64,000 nt of DNA from Oerskovia douganii (GTDB lineage Bacteria > Actinomycetota > Actinomycetes > Actinomycetales > Cellulomonadaceae): NCBI RefSeq assembly GCF_015142735.1, contig NZ_JACSPN010000004.1, positions 3,209-67,208 on the forward strand. Direction: 5' to 3'. Of the stretch, positions 50,953 to 58,302 are shown piece after piece. The notes below the pieces were generated by a model. The model was given only the letters and a program-made list of their open reading frames with translations, did not search any database and was not told the origin of the DNA. Position numbers and translations under genes: made by a program. Numbering within the stretch: position 1 is the stretch's first letter; each line of letters opens with the position of its first letter.

Positions 50953-52049
50953 GCACCTGCCTTGACGACGGCGTTGACGCCGGTCACGATGCGGTCGAGG
51001 TCCTCGGCCGACAGCGACGGGTGCACGGGCAGCGAGATGACCTCTGCCGCGGCCTTCTCGGTCTCCGCGAGCTCCAGGCCCGGAGCGAAGTGCTTGAGGC
51101 TCTCGAGACGGTGGTTCGGGATCGGGTAGTAGACCCCCGACCCCACGCCGTGCTCCTCGCGCAGAGCGGTCACGACCCGGTCACGGTCCTCGGAGACGCG
51201 GATCGTGTACTGGTGGTAGACGTGCACGGCGCCGTCGGCGACGCGCGGGGTGACGACCCCCTCGAGGTGCGCGTCGAGGAAGGCCGCGTTGCGCTGGCGG
51301 TCAGCGGTCCAGCCACCGACCTTGGTGAGCTGCACGCGACCGATCGCCGCGTGGACGTCGGTCATGCGGGCGTTGAAGCCCACGACCTCGTTGGCGTACT
51401 GCTTCTCCATGCCCTGGTTGCGCAGCAGGCGGACGTTGCGCGCGATCTCGTCGGTCGCGCACGAGACCATGCCGCCCTCGCCCGACGTCATGTTCTTGGT
51501 CGGGTAGAGGCTGAACATCGCGAACGCGCCGAAGCTGCCGACGGGGCGCCCGCCGAGCGAGGCCCCGTGCGCCTGGGCGGCGTCCTCGAAGAGGAGCAGG
51601 TCGTGCTCGTCCGCGATCGCCTGGAGCGCCGGCATGTCGGCGGGGTGGCCGTAGAGGTGGACCGGCATGATCGCCTTGGTCCGCTCGGTCACCGCGGCCC
51701 GGACGGCGTCAGGGGCGAGGCAGAAGTACTCGGGCTCGATGTCGGCGAAGACCGGGGTCGCCCCCGTGAGCGCGACCGAGTTCGCCGTGGCGGCGAACGT
51801 GAAGGACGGGACGATGACCTCGTCGCCGGGACCGATTCCCGCAGCCAGGAGCCCGAGGTGCAGACCCGAGGTGCCCGAGTTCACGGCGACCGAGGTGCGG
51901 CCGCCCACCAGGACGTCGCCGAACTCCTTCTCGAAGGCCGCGACCTCCGGGCCCTGGGCGATCATCCCGCTGCGTAGGACACGGTCGACCGCCTCTCGCT
52001 CCTCGTCGCCGACGATCGGCTTGGCTGCTGGGATAAGCGCCTGGCTCAT
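50949..52049 (-). CDS. wbpE: DegT/DnrJ/EryC1 aminotransferase (WbpE/WlbC-like)
   Basis: The 366-residue PLP enzyme has 'NSGTSGLHLGLLAAGIGPGDEV', 'EDAAQAHGA' (Asp156 for the pyridine nitrogen) and the PLP lysine in 'YPTKNMTSGEGG' (Lys185), plus 'RNQGM' near it. Between a WbpB-like dehydrogenase and a WbpD-like acetyltransferase it should transaminate the 3-keto group of UDP-3-keto-GlcNAcA. ATG at 52049 overlaps the acetyltransferase stop (ATGA). Other DegT members make different amino sugars, but the three-gene set points to this one. Confidence 0.9.
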   Translation of the reverse strand: MSQALIPAAKPIVGDEEREAVDRVLRSGMIAQGPEVAAFEKEFGDVLVGGRTSVAVNSGTSGLHLGLLAAGIGPGDEVIVPSFTFAATANSVALTGATPVFADIEPEYFCLAPDAVRAAVTERTKAIMPVHLYGHPADMPALQAIADEHDLLLFEDAAQAHGASLGGRPVGSFGAFAMFSLYPTKNMTSGEGGMVSCATDEIARNVRLLRNQGMEKQYANEVVGFNARMTDVHAAIGRVQLTKVGGWTADRQRNAAFLDAHLEGVVTPRVADGAVHVYHQYTIRVSEDRDRVVTALREEHGVGSGVYYPIPNHRLESLKHFAPGLELAETEKAAAEVISLPVHPSLSAEDLDRIVTGVNAVVKAGA

Positions 52050-52642
52050 GGGGCCACTACCTCTCTGATGGAGTTCTCGTGCTCTTCGAAACGGGTGCCG
52101 TTCACCGGGCAGACCCAGTGGTCCCCCTGTCGTTCGAGCGGCTGACCCGCGTACCCGACCCACCCCACCTGCCGCGCCGGCACACCGACGACGATCGCGT
52201 GGGGAGGGACATCTCTGGTGACGACGGCACCGGCAGCCACGGTTGCCCAGGCTCCGACCGTCACAGGCGCCACGCAGACGGCACGTGCTCCGATGGACGC
52301 GCCCTTCTCGATCGTCACACCGACCGCGTGCCAGTCGTCAGCGCTCTTCAGCGAGCCGTCAGGATTGATAGCACGGGGGTAGGTGTCATTCGTGAGGACT
52401 GCGGCCGGGCCGATGAAGACTCCGTCAGCCAGGGTCGCCGGCTCATAGACGAGTGCGTAGTTCTGGATCTTGCAGTGTCGACCCACCTGGACTCCGGTGC
52501 CGATGTAGGCGCCTCGTCCGACCACGCATGATTCGCCCAGTCTGACGCCCTCTCGCACCTGAGCGAGATGCCAGATCTGGCTGCCCTCACCGATGCTCGC
52601 GTCGTCGGAGACATCGGCGCTGGGGGCGATGCGAATGGTCAT
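52046..52642 (-). CDS. wbpD: Left-handed beta-helix N-acetyltransferase (WbpD/WlbB-like)
   Basis: The 198-residue hexapeptide-repeat protein matches WbpD/WlbB in order: 'SQIWHLAQVREGVRLGESC', 'IQNYALVYE', 'GPAAVLTNDTYPRAI', 'TIEKGASIGARAVCVAPVTVG', 'VTRDVPPHAIVVGVPARQVGWV' and a C-terminal 'WVCPVNGTRFEE'. It would acetylate the 3-amino group to give UDP-GlcNAc3NAcA. AAGGG lies nine bases before the ATG. The gene is visibly less GC-rich than its neighbours (rough hand counts near 58-67% per 60-base line), which suggests a different origin. It opens the operon down to 49062. Confidence 0.9.
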   Translation of the reverse strand: MTIRIAPSADVSDDASIGEGSQIWHLAQVREGVRLGESCVVGRGAYIGTGVQVGRHCKIQNYALVYEPATLADGVFIGPAAVLTNDTYPRAINPDGSLKSADDWHAVGVTIEKGASIGARAVCVAPVTVGAWATVAAGAVVTRDVPPHAIVVGVPARQVGWVGYAGQPLERQGDHWVCPVNGTRFEEHENSIREVVAP

Positions 52643-52810
52643 GAAAAATCCCTTCGAGATCTCAGTAGCCCAGGAACACTCTAGACGGCGCGCACAGTGA
52701 CATCGACCACGGTCACGGCGTGCATCACGACGTCACCGGGCGGTGCGACCGGGGCACCACCGCACGGTCGTGACATCGACCGGTCAGGTCGGCCTGCAAG
52801 AATACGTGCC

Positions 52811-53545
52811 ATGGAATCCCCTGAGGCGCCCGGCCTCACCGAGTCGACCCTCGTCGCCCCTTCGCCGGACCGTCGGACGCTCGACGACGTCTGGCTCGTG
52901 GTCCCGCTGTACAACGAGGCCGAGGTGGTGGGCGACGTCGTCCGTGCGGCCCTGCGGACGTTCCCGCACATCGTCTGCGTCGACGACGGCAGCTCGGACG
53001 AGTCGGCCGCCCGCGCCCGGGAGGCCGGCGCGACGGTCCTGCGGCACGCCGTGAACCTCGGCCAGGGTGCAGCGCTGCAGACAGGCATCGAGTACGCGCG
53101 GAGCCGGCCCGGTGCCGCCTACGTCGTGACGTTCGACGCGGACGGGCAGCACCAGGTGGAGGACGCCGTCTCGATGGTCGAGAGGGCCCGCTCCGAGGAC
53201 CTGGCCATCGTGTTCGGGTCACGCTTCCTCGACGACCGGACGCGGCCGGGGCTGCTCAAGCGGGCCGTGCTCCGCACGGCGGTCTGGTTCACCAACCGCA
53301 GCACGGGACTGAGGCTCACGGACGCCCACAACGGGCTGCGCGTCCTGCGGGTCGACGCGGCGCGCACGGTGGACCTCCACCAGGACCGCATGGCCCACGC
53401 CAGCGAGATCGTGCTCCAGCTCGGGCGCACCGGCCTCCCGTGGGGAGAGCACCCGGTCCACGTCCTGTACACGGACTACTCGCGCGGCAAGGGACAGTCG
53501 CTCTGGAACTCCGTCAACATCCTCGTCGACCTGGTCTTCAAGTAG
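52811..53545 (+). CDS. GT2 family glycosyltransferase (polyprenyl-P-sugar or DPM-like)
   Basis: The 244-residue GT-A enzyme has 'WLVVPLYNEAEVVGDVV', 'CVDDGSSDESAARA', the metal site 'TFDADGQHQ' (residues 108-115), 'GSRFLD' and 'LTDAHNGLRVLR', typical of short dolichol-phosphate-mannose-synthase-like enzymes. It lacks C-terminal membrane helices. It is followed 16 bases later by a DUF2304 gene, a recurrent pairing in which the small membrane protein probably anchors or assists the transferase. ATG at 52811; divergent from the wbpD-like gene. Confidence 0.88.
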   Translation: MESPEAPGLTESTLVAPSPDRRTLDDVWLVVPLYNEAEVVGDVVRAALRTFPHIVCVDDGSSDESAARAREAGATVLRHAVNLGQGAALQTGIEYARSRPGAAYVVTFDADGQHQVEDAVSMVERARSEDLAIVFGSRFLDDRTRPGLLKRAVLRTAVWFTNRSTGLRLTDAHNGLRVLRVDAARTVDLHQDRMAHASEIVLQLGRTGLPWGEHPVHVLYTDYSRGKGQSLWNSVNILVDLVFK

Positions 53546-53561
53546 ACCGGAAGGGCTCCTC

Positions 53562-53930
53562 ATGCTGATTCAGGTCATCCTCCTCGCAGCGATCGCCGTC
53601 GTCGCCGTCCTCCTCACGCGGTCGACCGCCGACGCACGCCACCAGGCCATCCGCAGGCTGCTGCTCGCGGGCTTCGTGGTCGCGTCCGTCGCCGCCATCG
53701 TCTTCCCTCAGGCCCTGTCGTACCTCGCCAACCTCATCGGGGTCGGCCGTGGGACCGACCTCCTGCTCTACGCGCTCGTGATCGCGTTCGTCAGCTACAT
53801 CGCGACGAGCCATCGGCGGGCGAACCAGCTCTCGCGCAAGATCACGCTCCTGACGCGGGAGCTGAGCCTCGCCGAGGCACGGATCGAGTCCGTGGCCAAG
53901 CCGGAGGACACTCCCCCTCCCGCGGCCTGA
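53562..53930 (+). CDS. DUF2304 family membrane protein
   Basis: The 122-residue protein has three hydrophobic segments ('LIQVILLAAIAVVAVLL', 'LLLAGFVVASVAAIVF', 'LLLYALVIAFVSYIAT'), the family 'FPQALSYLANLIGVGRGTDLLLY' block, then a coiled-coil C-terminus ('RKITLLTRELSLAEARIES'). The function is unknown, but it travels with short GT2 genes such as the one upstream. AGGGCTCCTC precedes the ATG. Confidence 0.88.
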   Translation: MLIQVILLAAIAVVAVLLTRSTADARHQAIRRLLLAGFVVASVAAIVFPQALSYLANLIGVGRGTDLLLYALVIAFVSYIATSHRRANQLSRKITLLTRELSLAEARIESVAKPEDTPPPAA

Positions 53931-53991
53931 TCTGCACAAGTCCTCCACCCGAAGCGCTCCGCCCGCTTGCCGGTCCTCACCCGTGCCGCAA

Positions 53992-53997
53992 TAGGCT
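53992..53997 (+). promoter_or_regulatory. Leaderless promoter -10 box (TAGGCT) ahead of the small ORF and LCP gene
   Basis: TAGGCT ends six bases before a GTG at 54004 that opens a 53-codon frame; it is the only -10 candidate ahead of the LCP gene. Confidence 0.55.
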
Positions 53998-54003
53998 CTA
54001 GCC

Positions 54004-54165
54004 GTGACGTCTCCTCGGCCCTCCCTCTCCGCCACCGGCACTGCCGCAGGTCAGCGGCCCTCGTGGCGCCAGAGCTGCCCCTCCCCGTCCGCAGAGACCG
54101 GCCTGCACACGCGGTCGGTCCAGGTCGACGTGCGCCGCGACGACGGCGCACGGGTCGGCGGCTGA
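54004..54165 (+). CDS. Small leaderless ORF of 53 codons upstream of the LCP gene (hypothetical)
   Basis: A GTG six bases after a TAGGCT box opens a 53-codon frame that ends in TGA at 54163-54165, seven bases before the LCP ATG; the stop overlaps the GAGG that serves the LCP gene. The peptide is serine/proline/arginine-rich with one cysteine and no membrane segment or known domain. It could be a translated leader that couples translation into the LCP gene, or the GTG may be fortuitous and the RNA a plain leader. I see no family match. Confidence 0.4.
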   Translation: MTSPRPSLSATGTAAGQRPSWRQSCPSPSAETGLHTRSVQVDVRRDDGARVGG

Positions 54166-54172
54166 GGTCATC

Positions 54173-55693
54173 ATGTCCCGTGACGAGACCCCGTCGGACC
54201 GGACCCGTCCGCCCAGCTTCACGCCGCAGCCGGGCCGCACGGAACGCCCGCCCAGCGCGGACGACGCCATCCCGGTCGGCTCGAACGGTTCCGCGCGGCG
54301 TCGGCCCGTCGAACCGATCGCCCCGGACGTCCAGGTCCCGCCGGCGGGCGAGCCGCGGATCCGGCGTCAGTCGTCACGCCGAGACCCTGCGCCGCAGGCC
54401 CGTCCGGGGACGCCGCCGTCGGCGATCCCCGCACGGGGAGTCGGTCGCCAGCGGACGGGTGCGGGCGACAGCGCCCCACGACGCTCCGTGAACGGCGCCG
54501 AACCACCACCGTCGCTTCCGCCGGCCCAGGGGCGCCGCGCGCCGTCGGGAGGGTCCTCGTCCGTCCGAGAGGTCGGCCCCACGGGCACCCGCGTCGCGCA
54601 GGGGGCCGCGTTCCGGCCCGCGTCCGGCGCCCGGGCGGCGGGGCCTCGCCCTGCCACCTCGCGTCAGCGCCCGCCCCGGGCTCCGGGTTCGCAGGGAGCT
54701 CCCGGCCGCCCCGTCGACGGGACTCCTCGCGCCGGGGCGCCCCGCGTCCGGGTGCGCAAGCGGCGCCTGTTCGCCACGGCAGGGGTCCTCGTGCTCGTCC
54801 TCCTCCTCGCGTGGCCGATCGGGCTGCTCGTGTGGGCGAACGGCAAGATCCAGCACGTCGACGCCCTGTCCGGGGCCGCGGGAACCCCTGGGCAGACCTA
54901 CCTGCTCGCGGGCTCCGACGCTCGCGGCGAGGGCTTCAGCGAGGACGGTACGGAGGGCGCGCGTACCGACACGATCATGATCCTCCACAAGCCACGCAGC
55001 GGGCCCGCGTCGCTCATCAGCCTGCCGCGCGACACGTTCGCGGAGATCCCGGGCAAGGGTCCGGCCAAGCTCAACGCCGCCTACTCGTGGGGCGGGGCGC
55101 CGCTGCTCGTCCAGACCGTCGAGGGGCTCACCGGTCTGACGGTCGACCACTACGTGGAGATCGGGTTCGGAGGCGTCGCGGGGATCGTGGACGCGGTCGG
55201 TGGCGTCGAGCTGTGCCTCGACTACGACGTGGACGACGCCCGGAGCGAGCTCGTCTGGACCGCGGGCTGCCACGTCGCGGACGGGAAGACCGCGCTGGCC
55301 TTCTCGCGCATGCGCTACGCGGACGCCCAGGGCGACATCGGCCGCGCGGAGCGTCAGCGGCAGGTGATCGGCGCCGTGAGCAAGGAGGCTGCCGACACGA
55401 GCCTGCTGGTCCAGCCCTGGAGCCAGGTCTCGCTCCTCGACGCCGGCCTGGCGTCGTTGGTCGTCGACGAGAAGACCGGGATCGTCGACCTCGGCAGGTT
55501 GGTGCTCGCGTTCCGCGAGGCGAACGGGCCGGAGGGCGTGACGGGTACGCCGCCCATCTCCAACCCGGACTACCGTCCGGGTGGTGTGGGCTCGACCGTG
55601 CAGCTCGACCCGGACCTCAGCCCCGCGTTCTGGACCGACGTCCGGGACGGCACGCTGCCCGCGGGCGTCGTCGGCGGGCTACCGCAGCAGTAG
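54173..55693 (+). CDS. LytR-CpsA-Psr (LCP) family glycopolymer ligase
   Basis: The 506-residue protein has a very long disordered Pro/Arg-rich cytoplasmic N-terminus (about 195 residues), one membrane helix (about 200-222) and an extracellular LCP domain with 'YLLAGSDARGEGF', the phosphate-binding arginines 'ARTDTIMIL' (Arg264), 'SLPRDTF' (Arg286), and 'FSRMRYADAQGDIGRAERQRQV'. LCP proteins transfer lipid-linked teichoic acids, arabinogalactan or capsules to peptidoglycan. It is the best candidate for attaching the galactan-like or uronic-acid polymer. ATG at 54173 with GAGG six bases upstream. Ends at a strong hairpin. Confidence 0.93.
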   Translation: MSRDETPSDRTRPPSFTPQPGRTERPPSADDAIPVGSNGSARRRPVEPIAPDVQVPPAGEPRIRRQSSRRDPAPQARPGTPPSAIPARGVGRQRTGAGDSAPRRSVNGAEPPPSLPPAQGRRAPSGGSSSVREVGPTGTRVAQGAAFRPASGARAAGPRPATSRQRPPRAPGSQGAPGRPVDGTPRAGAPRVRVRKRRLFATAGVLVLVLLLAWPIGLLVWANGKIQHVDALSGAAGTPGQTYLLAGSDARGEGFSEDGTEGARTDTIMILHKPRSGPASLISLPRDTFAEIPGKGPAKLNAAYSWGGAPLLVQTVEGLTGLTVDHYVEIGFGGVAGIVDAVGGVELCLDYDVDDARSELVWTAGCHVADGKTALAFSRMRYADAQGDIGRAERQRQVIGAVSKEAADTSLLVQPWSQVSLLDAGLASLVVDEKTGIVDLGRLVLAFREANGPEGVTGTPPISNPDYRPGGVGSTVQLDPDLSPAFWTDVRDGTLPAGVVGGLPQQ

Positions 55694-55699
55694 GCATGT

Positions 55700-55736
55700 C
55701 CGGAAGGGCCCGCTCCGTGCGGGCGGGCCCTTCCGG
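55700..55736. terminator. Bidirectional terminator hairpin between the LCP gene and purE
   Basis: CCGGAAGGGCCCGC (55700-55713) pairs perfectly with 55723-55736: 14 base pairs with a nine-base loop, between convergent genes. Confidence 0.85.
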
Positions 55737-55784
55737 GCCGTGGCCCCTGGCCGCGCGTCCGTGCGGCCCGCCCGTGCGGCGCGC

Positions 55785-56342
55785 CTAGGCCCCGAACCCG
55801 GTCCGGCGCTCCCCCGCGACCGAGGCGCGCAGCGCGGCGCCCTTGGCGTGCGCCTGCTCGCTCAGCCCGTCCTGGAAGGCGACCATCTTCTCGCGCAGGC
55901 GCACCGCGCCGTCGTCCACGCCTGAGGCGAGGATCCGCGCGGCGAGCAGACCCGCGTTGCGCGCGCCCCCGATCGAGACGGTCGCGACAGGTACGCCCGC
56001 GGGCATCTGGACGATCGACAGGAGCGAGTCCATGCCGTCGAGGTACCGCAGCGGGACGGGCACCCCGATGACCGGCAGCGGCGTGACGGCCGCGAGCATG
56101 CCCGGCAGGTGCGCGGCTCCCCCGGCGCCCGCGACGATCACGCGCAGCCCGCGCTCGGCGGCGCTGCGACCGTAGTCGATCATCTCGGTCGGCATGCGGT
56201 GGGCCGAGACGACGTCGACCTCGACGGCCACGCCGAACTCGCGCAGCGCGGTCGCTGCCTCCTGCATGACGGGCCAGTCGGAGTCGGAGCCCATCACGAT
56301 CCCCACGACGGGGTTGTCGACCACAGCGGTGTTCTCGGACAT
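55785..56342 (-). CDS. purE: N5-carboxyaminoimidazole ribonucleotide mutase
   Basis: The 185-residue protein has the PurE signature '[13 protein letters not shown]', '[11 protein letters not shown]', '[24 protein letters not shown]' and '[13 protein letters not shown]'. It moves the carboxyl group from N5 to C4 of the imidazole in purine synthesis, paired with PurK just upstream (three bases between). The final approximately 15 residues extend beyond the core fold. Housekeeping gene. Confidence 0.96.
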   Translation of the reverse strand: MSENTAVVDNPVVGIVMGSDSDWPVMQEAATALREFGVAVEVDVVSAHRMPTEMIDYGRSAAERGLRVIVAGAGGAAHLPGMLAAVTPLPVIGVPVPLRYLDGMDSLLSIVQMPAGVPVATVSIGGARNAGLLAARILASGVDDGAVRLREKMVAFQDGLSEQAHAKGAALRASVAGERRTGFGA

Positions 56343-56345
56343 GTC

Positions 56346-57581
56346 TCAGGCCTTCGTCTCGTCGGTGGTGGGGTCCGTGGGGAGGGGTTCGCCGCGCAGC
56401 AGAGCGGCTGCGCCCAGCGCCCGACGGCGGACCTCGCCCAGGTCCTGACCGCTCACGTTCACGTGGGCGAGCTTGCGGCCCGGGCGCACGTCCTTGCCGT
56501 ACAGGTTGACGCGGGCGTCGGGGAACGCGCCCAGGACCTCCGGCAGCGCGTCGGTGAGCGCGGGCAGGCTCGAACCGAGCACGTTGGCCATGACGGTCCA
56601 CGGCGCCGTGGGCGCCGTGTCGCCGAGCGGCAGGTCGAGGACCGCGCGCAGGTGCTGCTCGAACTGGCTCGTGACCGAGCCGTCGATGGTCCAGTGGCCC
56701 GAGTTGTGGGGTCGCATCGCCAGCTCGTTGACCAAGACGCGGCGCACAGGGGGTCCGTCCGCCGAGCCGTCGAGCAGCTCGAACATCTCGACGGCCAGCA
56801 CGCCCGTCACGTCGAGGCCCTCGGCGATCTCGACCGCGACCTGGCGCGCCCGCCGGGCCTCGTCGTCGCTCAGGTCCGGGGCAGGGGCGACGACCTCGGC
56901 GCACACGCCGTCCCGCTGGATCGACTCGACCACGGGCCAGGTGCGGACCTCACCGCTGGGCCGACGAGCCACGAGGACCGCGAGCTCGCGCGTGAACGGC
57001 ACCTTCTCCTCGACGAGGAGCTGCGGGCCGCCTGCTGCCGCGGCGACGAGCCAGTCCGTGGCGTCGTCGGCCGAGGACACGACGCGGACGCCCTTGCCGT
57101 CGTAGCCGCCACGGGACGTCTTGACGACCGCCTGGCCGCCGACCTCGTCGAGGAAGGCGGCGAGCGTCGCGCGCCCCTGCTCGGGGTCGAGCGGCAGGGG
57201 GGCCCAGCGCGGGCAGGGAGCACCGAGCTCGGTCAGGCGCCGTCGCATCACGATCTTGTCCTGGGCCTGGACCAGGGCGTGCGGCGCGGGCCGCACCGGG
57301 GTGCCGTGCTCGATGAGGTCGGTCAGCAGGTCGTTGGGGACGTGCTCGTGCTCGAACGTGAGGACGTCGGCGGGCGCCCGCCCGTCCGAGGGGGTGATGA
57401 GGTCACGGATCGCGGCCTCGTCGGCCGCGGCGCCCACGGGGGCGTCGGTCACGACCTGGGCCGCCGACGATCCAGGAGCCTCGACGAGCACCCGCAGGTG
57501 CACCCCGAGCTCACCGGCCGCAGGGGCCATCATGCGGGCGAGCTGCCCGCCTCCGACAACGGCGATCACTGGTGCTGACAC
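56346..57581 (-). CDS. purK: 5-(carboxyamino)imidazole ribonucleotide synthase
   Basis: The 411-residue ATP-grasp enzyme has 'VIAVVGGGQLARMMAPAAGELG', 'VVKTSRGGYDGKGVRVV', 'EEKVPFTRELAVLVAR' and 'NELAMRPHNSGHWTIDGSVTSQFEQHLRA' (segment quoted in parts), all characteristic of PurK. The GTG at 57581 follows a TACCCT box by eight bases, a leaderless start; it is divergent from a gtrA-like gene with its own box. Confidence 0.95.
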   Translation of the reverse strand: MSAPVIAVVGGGQLARMMAPAAGELGVHLRVLVEAPGSSAAQVVTDAPVGAAADEAAIRDLITPSDGRAPADVLTFEHEHVPNDLLTDLIEHGTPVRPAPHALVQAQDKIVMRRRLTELGAPCPRWAPLPLDPEQGRATLAAFLDEVGGQAVVKTSRGGYDGKGVRVVSSADDATDWLVAAAAGGPQLLVEEKVPFTRELAVLVARRPSGEVRTWPVVESIQRDGVCAEVVAPAPDLSDDEARRARQVAVEIAEGLDVTGVLAVEMFELLDGSADGPPVRRVLVNELAMRPHNSGHWTIDGSVTSQFEQHLRAVLDLPLGDTAPTAPWTVMANVLGSSLPALTDALPEVLGAFPDARVNLYGKDVRPGRKLAHVNVSGQDLGEVRRRALGAAALLRGEPLPTDPTTDETKA

Positions 57582-57589
57582 GTGTACCG

Positions 57590-57595
57590 AGGGTA
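57590..57595 (-). promoter_or_regulatory. Leaderless promoter -10 box (TACCCT) for purK-purE
   Basis: TACCCT on the minus strand ends eight bases before the purK GTG. Confidence 0.6.
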
Positions 57596-57669
57596 GTCGC
57601 TCGGCCGGCCGTCGGCCGACGCGTCCCACCCGGCGGTTGCTCCTGGCAATCTTTCCCAGGTCCACGGCG

Positions 57670-57675
57670 TACCCT
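57670..57675 (+). promoter_or_regulatory. Leaderless promoter -10 box (TACCCT) for the second GtrA-like gene
   Basis: TACCCT ends seven bases before the ATG at 57683. Confidence 0.6.
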
Positions 57676-57682
57676 GCCGAGC

Positions 57683-58216
57683 ATGCCCAGCCAGGTCGAC
57701 GAGCTCGCGCTCGAGCCAGCCGGGCCGTCCACCGCCCGCGGCACCCGAGCCGTTCGCGCGCCGGTCGGCGGCCCTGCTCGTGGTGCGCGCAGCGCGCGCG
57801 TCGCCGCGCGCCTGCTTGAGCTCGGCCGCTTCAGCCTCGTCGGGACCATCGCGTTCTTCGTCGATCTCGGCGTCTTCAACCTCCTGCGGTTCGGCCCCTG
57901 GGAGGCGCTCAGCTCGAGCCCTCTCGAGGCCAAGGCGTTCGCCGTCGCGGTGTCGACGCTGGTGTCGTGGCTCGGCAGCCGCTACTGGACGTTCTCCGAC
58001 CGGCGCACCGCGCGGCGCACGCGCGAGCTGGTCGTGTTCCTGCTCGTGAACGCCGTCGGCATGGCCATCTCGCTCGGGTGCCTCGCCTTCACGACGAGCG
58101 TCCTGGGCCTGACGTCGCCGTTCGCGGAGAACATCTCCGCGAACGTCGTCGGCCTCGCCCTGGCCAACCTCTTCCGCTACGCGAGCTATCGCAGGATCGT
58201 CTTCACGGGCGTCTGA
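57683..58216 (+). CDS. GtrA-family membrane protein
   Basis: The 177-residue protein has a basic N-terminal tail of about 45 residues, then four helices with 'RFSLVGTIAFFVDLGVFNLL', 'LVSWLGSRYWTFSDRR' and 'GLALANLFRYASYRRIVF', the GtrA pattern. A gtrA gene beside purK/purE and an LCP gene is common in actinobacteria. It probably flips a polyprenyl-phosphate sugar; no glycosyltransferase partner lies next to it. Confidence 0.9.
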   Translation: MPSQVDELALEPAGPSTARGTRAVRAPVGGPARGARSARVAARLLELGRFSLVGTIAFFVDLGVFNLLRFGPWEALSSSPLEAKAFAVAVSTLVSWLGSRYWTFSDRRTARRTRELVVFLLVNAVGMAISLGCLAFTTSVLGLTSPFAENISANVVGLALANLFRYASYRRIVFTGV

Positions 58217-58290
58217 CCGCACCGCGGTCGGCGGCGGCGACCGTCACGCCGTGCCCGGTGCGTCGCGCCGCCCACGGCGTCACCCCGGCC

Positions 58291-58296
58291 TAGGGT
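58291..58296 (+). promoter_or_regulatory. Leaderless promoter -10 box (TAGGGT) for the C5-epimerase-like lipoprotein
   Basis: TAGGGT ends six bases before the ATG at 58303. Confidence 0.6.
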
Positions 58297-58302
58297 GGCG
58301 AC

